From: JABWBD01 sp040768665
GTDB taxonomy: Bacteria; Planctomycetota; Planctomycetia; Pirellulales; Thermoguttaceae
DNA length: 64,000 nucleotides
Direction of reading: 5' to 3'
NCBI GenBank assembly: GCA_040768665.1
Contig: JAXGMN010000012.1
Span: 186,001-250,000 of the forward strand
Shown here: positions 35,201 to 41,919 of the stretch, one piece after another
How the letters are laid out: the number at the start of each line of letters is the position of its first letter
Position numbering within the stretch: the stretch's first letter is position 1
Made by a program: the position numbers and the translations under genes
Notes under the pieces: generated by a model
Database searches by the model: none
What the model was told of the DNA's origin: nothing
The model's input: only the letters and a program-made list of their open reading frames with translations

Positions 35201-35553
35201 GGCTGGTAGACGTAGACGCCCGGTTCCACCTTGCGGAGCAGATCGAGTGTCTGCTGCCAATCGAAGCGGCGGGTATGGATCGGCCCGTCGCCGGCAGCGA
35301 CCAACACGCGGCCGGAGAGATTCTCGGCGAGGACCACCTGCTCCCAGGCGTAGCCGCTTTCGAGCAGTGCTTTTACCAGAGGGCTGTGATCGAACTCGCG
35401 CTGGGGAATCCCTTCCTTGCGCTGCAGCTCCGGGCCCGCCGCGTGAAAGCGGAGGAACCGTTCGCAGTCATAAAAGAAGTAGCGTGCAATTGCAGAGGGG
35501 CTCGTGCGAAAAGGAGTGTCGGCCATGACGCGCTGCTCGTATCCGTACAACAT
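29293..35553 (-). CDS. Fusion of RecB-like nuclease, Dna2/NAM7-type helicase and UvrD-type helicase
   Basis: One uninterrupted 2086-codon ORF joins three activities. Residues ~1-300 are a TM0106-type RecB/PD-(D/E)XK nuclease: HPDLIE (~142), IDLKRGES (~162-166), HRVQVLLYALEL (~173), and cysteines C30, CEWC (~253-256) and C262 that could hold a 4Fe-4S cluster. Residues ~800-1300 are an SF1 Dna2/NAM7-like helicase: Walker A GPPGTGKTHF (~834), VVIDEASQVR (~980), MQGQEADAVIVSYG (~1210) and GLNRLNVAITRAR. A Pro-rich linker (~1300-1407) leads to a UvrD/PcrA-like helicase: AGAGTGKTTT (~1440), VLVDEYQDTN (~1638), HSAKGLEW and FYVALTRA. ATG 31332, with GAGGG upstream, could start the 679-residue UvrD part separately. 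A palindromic repeat is translated at ~892-915. Confidence 0.85.
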   Translation of the reverse strand: MLYGYEQRVMADTPFRTSPSAIARYFFYDCERFLRFHAAGPELQRKEGIPQREFDHSPLVKALLESGYAWEQVVLAENLSGRVLVAAGDGPIHTRRFDWQQTLDLLRKVEPGVYVYQPTLHLPPVFYSRYGIDPTLVTLSDNHPDLIEALGDEQGRRRLRLIDLKRGESLQLTHRVQVLLYALELDAILRDERIDDARVDLGIGAVWLGGQAAATEFPLGDFRPHLESFLRHDLVRVLRTEAHQARWHVQFRCEWCEFFRHCWSEMQRTDDLSRLAHLTPWGKRFLHERAGVRSTAELGHFLERPDADEVLSRCASLAGRRPRLVNQVAALDQNRPQPHGAASPSLSRGENVGLLLTLQQEPLGESVYLAGIYVTVRKDLRKAVFSDEVQSRLFDGAKSQPLVLVAESPQAVDGIRREWVHLLHEIIVGVHQYNQGRDWKDQLSLQAYVLSEQERSLVISWLMECLRDPQLAEEAMTLLFHFQAPELLAANDHPDREVPFPLVVLLDALGHVLALPVEVSYTLPEVLESLGSRFRLRRNDYFHFPLGPGMRAEPIHAAWYRGKTDTLGQIADQARARLHGMWALLQGVRHQAQDAIFAWSSKFTLPTRQEFAHPLLSRLAFFARYESLLRCLETRNIRCEPRPVQLLMGKVVELEARSADQFAIVGGSMEIEPGGYPEWLLVTDSETGRRAQLEYRDYACRAHLWQGRKQQDLALAGVTRVERDSLGTPSALTVQYHRPFEGDDPQPGRRLLLHPRFTDFTTDRVVEFLRTGGAEVHDLFLRLLQDPSEASEPVGLPDDVMQAVEQQVPAMRLTESQADAFREICRRRVVPVWGPPGTGKTHFLAVAILILADAHAQAKRPFRVLVTAFTHAAIENLLRKMAAIRDTCQPHNKSLSQNPRGLAHFAESSEQNGPVPFSGSKAAIGKAKSWQGEPSDAVELVDESYLGQWLTDRAQAIVGATVYSCLKQYGEVPPFDLVVIDEASQVRVPEAAVPIGLAGKQGRLVLAGDHLQLPPIVVGTYPEAAPEEPVLHRSIFEAVAGSRARQSAPTLADRPTGTSLVRQLTENFRMNEVLTSFAAGLLYGPEYRSFDDAIAARRLDLMPQRCLDPLVEACLDPQFPLVFVVLDGVWAARENPLEAQLVAKLITALRTTLRREGGQLFADDAAFFRDGVFVVSPHRAQIRTIRRELRRQRMWQSPPLVDTVDKMQGQEADAVIVSYGVSDPEFAMEEAEFIYGLNRLNVAITRARSKCVVCLPRPLLEAPPEVLDLPEAARGLAYMRALIESVSRCGDQTSFELDDGARATLYRASECYKAEPAVLPPVLSPETTAETAAPKKRRGRKPALADPTVATKDAHVRVDEPHVPTVKSLENQGTAEVPVPVVSGPLRVDPPHVPTEEIPIEKTEGQTMPKRKADTILSRLNDQQREAARHGDDPLLIIAGAGTGKTTTLVHRVAWLISQGVAPHRILLLTFTRRAAGEMLRRVEEALRQADVGRQVWGGTFHGTGMRLLRLAGKAIDINPRFTVLDQGDAEDLMAAICRDLDLGKGDKHFPKKRGCMAIHSYSVNAELPLKKVLASQFSQHESYAEPLSQLFKAYNQRKAERALFDFDDLLLKWCDLLEHPEAGPQIRSRFDYVLVDEYQDTNRLQARLLKLMSPEGRGMTAVGDDAQSIYSFRAATVRNILDFPKQFPGAQIVKLEQNYRSTQPLLAMTNRVIAESSEGFAKELWSERSAGVSPQLITCYDEDEQAQFVAERIRQHQKAGIPYSQQAVLFRASHHSILLEGELARHRIDFVKYGGLKFVEAAHVKDLLSLIRLAENPRDDVSGNRALCLLSGIGPKKAGDLLEELVAAEGRFDAWQKAKVPAKSKEIWPEFVELMTSLGGDGDGDLRRQIRRAIDFYQPILEENFENAPQRLADLEQLEQIASRFPDRASMLADLAIDPPTSTADLPQDRRRRDPLVLSTMHSAKGLEWRVVYVLHAAEGKIPWQQSEWDPDKLEEERRLFYVALTRAADWLYVCHPQHAASAYRGWGGDIYERAELTRFVSKTVKKSFQCQRAQSFETPQEHAAAPAKKKAARKKKVSGLKRSS
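31368..31487 (-). repeat. 30-bp direct repeats flanking a decayed palindromic element in the helicase linker
   Basis: Positions 31368-31397 and 31458-31487 are identical except for two bases (CGGTGGGAACATGCGGC..., offset 90). The 60 bases between them contain GACGGGGACAGGCACCTC, the right half of the dispersed palindrome. The stretch encodes VDEPHVPT and VDPPHVPT in the linker between the two helicases. Confidence 0.65.
32806..32876 (-). repeat. Short-form palindromic element translated inside the helicase
   Basis: GGGGACAGGCCCGTTTTGC (32806 onward) and GCAAAATGAGCCAGTCCCC (ending 32855) form a 19-base imperfect stem, followed by GGTTTTGGGATAGGCTCT. It closely resembles the copies at 29223 and 39394. 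On the minus strand it is open and in frame, and encodes NKSLSQNPRGLAHFAESSEQ and a few further residues. Confidence 0.8.
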
Positions 35554-35908
35554 TCGAAAGAGGTTTGCCGGCCAGTAGCGGCCCGGGGAGGAGGGTCGGA
35601 ACGCACCTGTCCGGCAGCAAACCGTCTGCTAACCGTAAGTGTAAGCGATACCCGGCCGGGTGGCCTAGGGGGGCCGGGCAGATTTTTCGGATGGGAGCCA
35701 ACGACCCCGCCTGCCCCCATCCTGCGCACATCGAAACTCGACGCACGCTGTGCGACGAGTGCCAGGCGAGGTGTTCCTTTTCAGGGGCCAGAATCTCCCG
35801 GCAGTACCGCGGCCTCGACTGTTGGCGCGGCGCGGGGGCTTTGCTAGCATCGTGACGGGTCGCAAGATCACTTTTTCAGCCGCGCCGGTGGCGGCCAAGG
35901 GGGGACGT
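35554..35908. other. Divergent intergenic region between the helicase fusion and the isomerase-like gene
   Basis: No gene is recognised in these 355 bases. The sequence GATACCCGGCCGGG at 35648 also occurs near 769. Promoters for both divergent genes are expected here but none was clear. Confidence 0.4.
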
Positions 35909-37060
35909 ATGGGTTTGCCAATGCGTGTGTTCGCCGTTGTCGCCAGTATCTTTGCGATCTGGCATGCTGTCGCTTCGGGGGCTGCCGGGACCGAATCGAC
36001 CTGCGGAGCCCAGGCTCGCGAGGTGTTCGATCGGCTCAAGGATGTGAGGGTGATTAGCATCCAGGATCACGACAAGATCAACGGTATCGACCAGGAAGGC
36101 ATGGCCGGCGTTTGGGGCGATTCCCCGATCAACGAGTACGATCGCGATTACCGGCGGCGGCTCAAGGAGTCGCTCGGGATCGAACTGATCGTGGTCCGCT
36201 CGGAAGAATTGCTTGCGGAGATGGCAAAGGTCGCCGACGAGGATGCCGAACGTCTTGCCGACCTGTGGATCCGCGAAGCGACGGAGGTCAAGAATGTCAA
36301 ACGAAGTGATGTCGTCCGGCCGGCCCGCCTCTATTTCGCCTTCAAGAAGCTGCTCAAGAAGTACGATGCCGCCGCGATCACCTACGACAGCGCCACGCTC
36401 ACCCTCCGCCCCCAAAAGGTCAAAGCCTGGACGCCGCTGGCCATCCTGGAGTTGAGCAAGGAACAGATCCCCTGTTGCTGCCAGAGCCACGTGGACTGCC
36501 TCGTTACCCAGACGATCGGCAGCATGCTGACTGACGGCCGACAGGGATTCGTGGGCGACGTGCTCAACGACTGGGCGTTTCCCCCGATCGGCGATCGCCC
36601 GAAACACGTGATCGTGGTCGGGCACTGCGGCGCTCCGATCACGCCCCTGCCGAACAGGCGAATTCCCTATCTGATCCGCGACCACATCCACAGCGACAAG
36701 CCGTGGTTCGGACCGAACGATATTCCTACGGCGACCACCGTGTTCTGGCCTGCCGACGAAGCCGCTACGGTCGTGAAGATGGACGTGTTCAGGAAAAAGA
36801 TTTCCATTTTCACGGGCACGGTGCTGGACGGCGACATGCTCTTCGACGACTTTGCCAATCGCATCTGCCGCAACAAGATGGTTGTCCAAATCGATCATCC
36901 CGACGGCTGCTACTTGTTGCCATCGGACCCAAAGGAAGGCGCGTTCCGGCGCTGGTGGGGGAGTTGGGGATGCCATCAAGTCGCGTTCTACGGCGATCTG
37001 GTGGAGCCCTTTCGAGAGTTTGCCGCCCGCGCCGGCTTCGAAGTCGTCGGAGACCGATAA
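35909..37060 (+). CDS. Exported protein resembling L-fucose isomerase
   Basis: The 383-residue product has a signal peptide (VFAVVASIFAIWHAVASG) followed by a domain whose central part resembles the L-fucose/L-arabinose isomerase fold: AAAITYDSATLTLRP, EQIPCCCQSHVDCLVTQTIG, GFVGDVLNDW, and VVGHCGAPITPLPNRR. L-fucose isomerase is normally cytosolic and metal-dependent. An exported version is unusual, and the characteristic catalytic Glu/Asp pair is not clearly visible, so it may have another role. AAGGGGGG upstream supports ATG 35909. The DUF1573 gene starts 3 bases after its stop and an oxidoreductase follows, suggesting one operon. Confidence 0.6.
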   Translation: MGLPMRVFAVVASIFAIWHAVASGAAGTESTCGAQAREVFDRLKDVRVISIQDHDKINGIDQEGMAGVWGDSPINEYDRDYRRRLKESLGIELIVVRSEELLAEMAKVADEDAERLADLWIREATEVKNVKRSDVVRPARLYFAFKKLLKKYDAAAITYDSATLTLRPQKVKAWTPLAILELSKEQIPCCCQSHVDCLVTQTIGSMLTDGRQGFVGDVLNDWAFPPIGDRPKHVIVVGHCGAPITPLPNRRIPYLIRDHIHSDKPWFGPNDIPTATTVFWPADEAATVVKMDVFRKKISIFTGTVLDGDMLFDDFANRICRNKMVVQIDHPDGCYLLPSDPKEGAFRRWWGSWGCHQVAFYGDLVEPFREFAARAGFEVVGDR

Positions 37061-37063
37061 ACG

Positions 37064-38257
37064 ATGCGTAAGGTCGCGAAGACCCGGCTGGCCGTGATCG
37101 TCGCGCTGGCGGTGGGTGCGGCGCCCGGGGGGCGCTGTTGGCAGGCGAACTCCCGCGGCGTACTCTTGGCGGCCGACCACCGAATCGTGCACGCGAGTCG
37201 CTCCATGGCGTCGCGGGAAGAACGCCGCGGCCCGAAGGTCCAAGTCGACGACGAACAGCACCGTTTCGGCAAGCTCGACGTCGGCGTCGCCGGACGCCAC
37301 GGCTTTGTTTTCGTCAACGTCGGGAGCGAGCCGCTGGTGCTCGGCCAAGACAGGACCACGTGTGGTTGTTGTACATGCGTCTGCGCGGTGCGGCTTCCTG
37401 AAGGCCCGGTCGCTCCGGGCAAATCGGCACACGTGACGCTGGAGTGGAAATCCACGCTCTACGTAGGACCCTTTCGCCAGACCGCCACGATTGTGACCAA
37501 CGATCCGGACCGACCCAGCGTGACGCTCTCGGTCAGCGGGCGTTTCATGGGCCCGGTGGGAGTCGTGCCTTCGCAGGTAGCCTTCAGCTCGATGCGGCAG
37601 GGTCAGGCGGCGTCGAGCGAAGTTCGCCTTTACAGCTACTTGCCGGAGCCCTTGAAGATCACGGGCTGCGAACTGTCCAACGCAACAACGGCCGATTGCT
37701 TCGACGTGGCTTGGGAACCTCTTCCGACCGGGCACGTGCAACAGGAGGGGGAGGCTCGAAGCGGTTATGTCGTGCGGATCAACGTCCGGCCGGGCCTGCC
37801 GGTCGGCGCCTTTCGACAGACGATCCGGCTCAAAACCAATTCGAAAGCGGTTCCCCAAGTCGAGATCCCCATGCAGGGAGCGGTCGTGGGCGACATTTCC
37901 ATCGCCGGCCGCGGTTGGAACGCCCAGACCGGCGTGCTGTCGATGGGGACCATCACGCGGAGCGAAGGGACGGAGTGGCCGCTGCTGATCGTGGTTCGCG
38001 GGCCGCAGGCGGGCAACGTCCGGCTTCAGGCCGCCGGCAGCGTTCCCCGCTGCCTGGAGGTCGAGTTGCAGCCGCTGCCTTCGGCCGCCGACACAGGGCT
38101 CAGCCTGACGCGGCTGAAGATCCGAATCCCACCCGGCAGTGAGCCGTCGATGCACCTTGGCGGAGAACGCGGGGAACCAGGCCGGATCACGATTCGGTCC
38201 GATCCTCCCTTGCTGCCTGAACTCAGTATTGAAGTCCGTTTCGCAGTGAGCGAGTAA
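37064..38257 (+). CDS. Exported DUF1573-domain protein
   Basis: The 397-residue product has an N-terminal signal-like segment (LAVIVALAVGAAPGG). A DUF1573 domain follows (~60-165): DDEQHRFGKLDVG, FVNVGSEPLVL, the Cys cluster TTCGCCTCVCAV and TIVTNDPDRPSVTLSVSG. DUF1573 is an Ig-like/ASH-type beta domain of unknown function, common in planctomycetes and Bacteroidetes secreted proteins. Further beta-rich sequence resembling additional copies follows. It starts 3 bases after the fucose-isomerase-like gene and is probably co-translated with it. Confidence 0.8.
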   Translation: MRKVAKTRLAVIVALAVGAAPGGRCWQANSRGVLLAADHRIVHASRSMASREERRGPKVQVDDEQHRFGKLDVGVAGRHGFVFVNVGSEPLVLGQDRTTCGCCTCVCAVRLPEGPVAPGKSAHVTLEWKSTLYVGPFRQTATIVTNDPDRPSVTLSVSGRFMGPVGVVPSQVAFSSMRQGQAASSEVRLYSYLPEPLKITGCELSNATTADCFDVAWEPLPTGHVQQEGEARSGYVVRINVRPGLPVGAFRQTIRLKTNSKAVPQVEIPMQGAVVGDISIAGRGWNAQTGVLSMGTITRSEGTEWPLLIVVRGPQAGNVRLQAAGSVPRCLEVELQPLPSAADTGLSLTRLKIRIPPGSEPSMHLGGERGEPGRITIRSDPPLLPELSIEVRFAVSE

Positions 38258-38287
38258 CGACAACCGCAGCGAACACGAGTGCGTGAA

Positions 38288-39433
38288 ATGTCCCCAGGGA
38301 AAGTGAAAGTCGGAATCATCGGCTCACAGTTCGAGGCGGACATCCAGGCCGCATCGATTCAGATCCTTCCCGAGGAGGCCGAGGTGGCGGCGGTCGCATC
38401 GCCCACTCCGGGCCATCCCGAGGCGCTCGCCGCGAAGTACGGGATTCCCAACGTGTACTACGATTACCGCGAGATGCTCAAGCAGCGCGACATCGAGATG
38501 GTGAGCATCACCGCGCCCAATTGCCTGCACGCTTCGATGACCATCGACATCGCGCGAGCCGGCAAGCACGTGGTCTGCGAGAAGCCGCTGTGCATGACGC
38601 TCGAAGAGGCCGACGAGATGGTCGACGTCTGCCGGCAGCAGGGAGTGCTCCTGATGTACGCCGAGGAACTGCTCTTCACGCCAAAATACGTCAAGGCGAA
38701 ACAGATCGCCGACGAGGGCGGGCTGGGCAAGGTCTACCTGGTCAAGCAGTGTGAAAGGCATTTCGGGCCCCACTCGCCCTGGTTCTGGGATGCGGAGCAG
38801 TCGGGCGGAGGTGCGTTGATGGACCTCGGCTGCCACGGGATCGCCTTCTGCCACTGGTTTCTCGGCCGGCCGAAGATCAAGAGCGTTTTGTGCCAGATGG
38901 GGACCTACGTCCATGGCGACAAGACCCGTGCGGAAGACAACTCCGTCTGCTTCGTCGAGTTCGAGGGGGACGCGATCGGCCAGATCGAGAGCAGTTGGGC
39001 GCGCCGCGGCGGAATGGACGACTGCATCGAGGTCTATGGCGAGGGGGGCGTGATCTACGCCGACCTGCACATGGGCAACGCCCTGCCGACCTTCAGCCAG
39101 TACGGGTTCGGGTATGCCGTCGAGAAAGCGCCCAGTACAAAGGGGTGGACGTATCCGGTGTTCGACGAGCACTGGAACTATGGCATGCCCCAGGAGATGC
39201 GGCATTTCGCCCGCTGCGTCCGAGGCAAGGAGGAGTGCATCGTCACGGGCGAAGACGGTCGCGCAGTGCAAGAGGTGCTCTACGCCGCCTACCAGTCCGC
39301 CGGGAGCGGGCGCAAGGTGGAACTGCCATTTCGGCCCTCGGGCGTCAAACGGCCAATCGATCTGTGGTGGAATCCCATTTCGCGCAAGAAGGAGGGGACT
39401 GGCACATTTTGCTCGGAAGACTCCGCAAAATGA
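38288..39433 (+). CDS. Gfo/Idh/MocA family oxidoreductase with repeat-derived C-terminus
   Basis: The 381-residue product has the Rossmann start VKVGIIGSQFEADI, the NAPNCLHA-type strand-4 region, and the family EKP motif in VVCEKPLCMTLEEAD (~95-109). The C-terminal domain has GGGALMDLGCHGIAFCHW. No export signal is seen, so it is cytoplasmic. The substrate is probably a sugar or inositol derivative. The ATG at 38288 was preferred over GTG 38279. The last ~13 residues (GTGTFCSEDSAK) and the stop codon are encoded by the palindromic element at 39394-39464, so the natural C-terminus has probably been replaced. Confidence 0.88.
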   Translation: MSPGKVKVGIIGSQFEADIQAASIQILPEEAEVAAVASPTPGHPEALAAKYGIPNVYYDYREMLKQRDIEMVSITAPNCLHASMTIDIARAGKHVVCEKPLCMTLEEADEMVDVCRQQGVLLMYAEELLFTPKYVKAKQIADEGGLGKVYLVKQCERHFGPHSPWFWDAEQSGGGALMDLGCHGIAFCHWFLGRPKIKSVLCQMGTYVHGDKTRAEDNSVCFVEFEGDAIGQIESSWARRGGMDDCIEVYGEGGVIYADLHMGNALPTFSQYGFGYAVEKAPSTKGWTYPVFDEHWNYGMPQEMRHFARCVRGKEECIVTGEDGRAVQEVLYAAYQSAGSGRKVELPFRPSGVKRPIDLWWNPISRKKEGTGTFCSEDSAK

Positions 39434-39464
39434 GCCAGTCCCCGACGGTTTTGGGATAGGCTCC
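39394..39464 (-). repeat. Short-form palindromic element carrying the oxidoreductase stop codon
   Basis: GGGGACTGGCACATTTTGC (39394-39412) and GCAAAATGAGCCAGTCCCC (39425-39443) form a 19-base stem with one mismatch around a 12-base loop. GACGGTTTTGGGATAGGCTC follows. The TGA at 39431-39433 ends the upstream gene. The convergent gene's stop is only 9 bases beyond the element. Confidence 0.8.
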
Positions 39465-39472
39465 AAGGTGAG

Positions 39473-41779
39473 CTATTGGATCAGACGGGATTCGATGCTC
39501 CCGATCTCGCGATTGGCAAACTCGTCGGTGAAGAACCACTCTTGATAGAGACGCTCGATCTGCCGCATGTACCAGTTGACCGATGATCTTGTTAACGTGC
39601 GGTTCGCATCTTTGGGCCGAAACTCGTCGGGGATCGGCGGGCGAATGCGAGTGGCCGGCGGTTGATATGCGGGATCGTAGACCAGGACCGGGAGGGTTTC
39701 CGCAGGCAACAAATGGCGCCAGAGGAACGCCTGCATTCGGTCTTCGGCCGGTACCGCCTCATGGACGATTTCCCGGTCTCCGACTTTTGCTGTGCCAACG
39801 ACCGTGACATTGACCGGGCTTTCCATTGCAGCCAGGCTCGTTTTCAACGTCAGGCCCACGACTTCTTTGCTGGCCGCCAGCGTAGCACCCGGCGATTCGA
39901 GCCCGGCCGGCAAGTCCTTGAAATTCAGGGCAATCGGCCCGTCGAATCCATCCTTACGCAAGGCGTAGACGGTTACCGAGGCGGCGTTCTTGCTGCGGAT
40001 CACGATTCTGGAAGGGATCAGGCGCAACTCGAAGTCGGGCTGCGGGTGGCTGATGCGGAGCCGGTAGGCATACTCCTTTCCTGCGCGCCGCGGCGTGTCG
40101 CCGATGTGAACGCAATACTTTCCGTCGGCGGGCAGCTTCACCATGAGGTAGGAATCGGCGTGGTCGGTGTTCAACCCCGATGCCGCGTCGTAATGATCGT
40201 CGTTCAGGGCGATGATCTTGCCGTCCGGACCGGTGACCTTGACGAACGAGTCCAGCGGGGAGCCAAGCCGGCGGGCATTGACTTCCGCGACGATCGTCTC
40301 GCCGGCCTTTCCTTCCACCTCGAAGACGTCCCAGTCGCCCGGGTGATCCATTCGACCGTTGACAATGATGGGAAGCGTGACCTTTTGCGCCTTGGACGGC
40401 TCGTCGTTGGGTTCCGCGGCAAGGCACTCGGGGAGCGTGTCCAGGGCAAACGGCACGTCGTTGGAAGCGAACATCCCGTTCGTGGCAGCGATTAGGTGGC
40501 GCCCCGGCTTCGTGTCCTTAGGGGGCGGAGCGATCTTGCTCTTTTCCAGATTCCAGCCGTTCATTTCGATGTTGACCGCCTCGCCGACGCGGGCGCCCAA
40601 TGGGAAGATGCTGGTCACAAACGGCAGCTCACCAATGGTGATTCGATAGACGAAACTCTCGCGGCCGCGAAAAAGCGCCTCGTTGATCGTGAGGACATAC
40701 TCGCCGGTGGCGGGTACCTCGTAATAGATCAACGAGTCGGGATCGGAACGGAAATCGTCGTTGTACGCCACCTCGTTGCCGTTGGCGTCGTAAAGCTTCA
40801 GTACGGCCTGCAACCAGCCGGGAACGCCGTCGGGAACATACGGGATCAGGTCACGAGCCTTCACGGAGATGACCAGGCGCTGACCTTTGCCTGCATGAAA
40901 ACGATACCGGTTCACCTCGCCCGCGGCGATCTGGCCGTTCACCGTGCACGGAACCGTAACTCGCATCTCCTCTTCTTCCGGCGGCCTCTTGCGCTGAGCC
41001 AGATGTTCTTTGCCGAGGACGGGGAGTTGCATGGTCTTCATCGGCTTGCGAGCAACCTCGGGAACCTGCCCCACGTAGAAGGGGAGCGCATTGGAGATTC
41101 CCCGTTTGGTGATCACCCGGATCTCTCGACGGCCCGGTTTTGCGTTGGGCGCCACGGTGACCTCGGCAAAGACGAGTTCGGTTTGGGCTCGAACGGCCGG
41201 GTTCCGCTCGTCTTCCGCAAAGATTCTTTCAATCCGTTGGATGAGCCTCTGCTTGGCCAGTTCCTTCTCGGTCAGAGGAGCATCACTCGCCGGCTCCTTT
41301 TCGCCCGGCTTCGGGGCTTTCGGCTGCTCCAGCTTCGCGTTGCAACTGATGCAGACGGTGGCACCGACCGGATTGACAGCCGCACACACGGGGCAAACCG
41401 GACCGGAGACCTCGGTTGGTCCAGCGCCCGGCCCGATCGGTGCGGGGAACTCGTACTGGTTCATCTGGACGGCCATCCCGTCGTCGACAGTCGTCTCCTT
41501 CTTCTTCAACTGGTTCAGTTGCTGGCGGAGCAACCCCATTTCCTGGTTGTCCAGGACCCGCTGGTAATTGACGAGCCGAACGGAAACGCCTTCCCCGCTG
41601 ACCACCAGATCCGAGGCATAAAGGAGCCCCTGGCCGCCCAGGCGAATCGGGAACGTGGTGCCCTGTTGGCCGCCGGCGGGATAGACGAAACCGATGTATT
41701 GGTTCTGCGCGGAGACAGAAGATGCCGCGACCACAAGGATGGCCAGCACCAAGATCGGAAGTCGTTGGAATCGAGTCAT
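39473..41779 (-). CDS. Exported pre-peptidase C-terminal (PPC) domain protein
   Basis: The 768-residue product has a signal peptide (LVLAILVVAASSVSA) and the planctomycete start NQYIGFVYPAGGQQGTTF. A predicted zinc ribbon (CPVCAAVNPVGATVCISC) occurs near residue 130, followed by an EK-rich segment. Two beta domains of the PPC type follow: VNRYRFHAGKGQRLVISVKARDL and DWDVFEVEGKAGETIVAEVNARRL with LNDDHYDAASGL. PPC domains bind extracellular polymers or assist secretion. It is last in the DUF1549/1553 - DUF1501 - PPC order, a recurring planctomycete cluster, and probably acts with them outside the cytoplasm. Confidence 0.88.
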   Translation of the reverse strand: MTRFQRLPILVLAILVVAASSVSAQNQYIGFVYPAGGQQGTTFPIRLGGQGLLYASDLVVSGEGVSVRLVNYQRVLDNQEMGLLRQQLNQLKKKETTVDDGMAVQMNQYEFPAPIGPGAGPTEVSGPVCPVCAAVNPVGATVCISCNAKLEQPKAPKPGEKEPASDAPLTEKELAKQRLIQRIERIFAEDERNPAVRAQTELVFAEVTVAPNAKPGRREIRVITKRGISNALPFYVGQVPEVARKPMKTMQLPVLGKEHLAQRKRPPEEEEMRVTVPCTVNGQIAAGEVNRYRFHAGKGQRLVISVKARDLIPYVPDGVPGWLQAVLKLYDANGNEVAYNDDFRSDPDSLIYYEVPATGEYVLTINEALFRGRESFVYRITIGELPFVTSIFPLGARVGEAVNIEMNGWNLEKSKIAPPPKDTKPGRHLIAATNGMFASNDVPFALDTLPECLAAEPNDEPSKAQKVTLPIIVNGRMDHPGDWDVFEVEGKAGETIVAEVNARRLGSPLDSFVKVTGPDGKIIALNDDHYDAASGLNTDHADSYLMVKLPADGKYCVHIGDTPRRAGKEYAYRLRISHPQPDFELRLIPSRIVIRSKNAASVTVYALRKDGFDGPIALNFKDLPAGLESPGATLAASKEVVGLTLKTSLAAMESPVNVTVVGTAKVGDREIVHEAVPAEDRMQAFLWRHLLPAETLPVLVYDPAYQPPATRIRPPIPDEFRPKDANRTLTRSSVNWYMRQIERLYQEWFFTDEFANREIGSIESRLIQ

Positions 41780-41919
41780 TGAGCTTCTCCATTTACTGCC
41801 ATTGCCCGCCTGTGTGGCATCACTTTGGGCAATTCCCCGCCGGCGCCGGGCCGGCGGGGACAGGTTCTGATAGCGTTAGGACTTCAGGTACGGATTCACT
41901 GCCAAGCCGCGCAGCGCCG

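Noticed and set aside
35876..38263. 795-codon minus-strand open frame opposite the isomerase-like and DUF1573 genes
   Set aside because: Antisense shadow of two genes with signal peptides and recognisable domains; no motif of its own.
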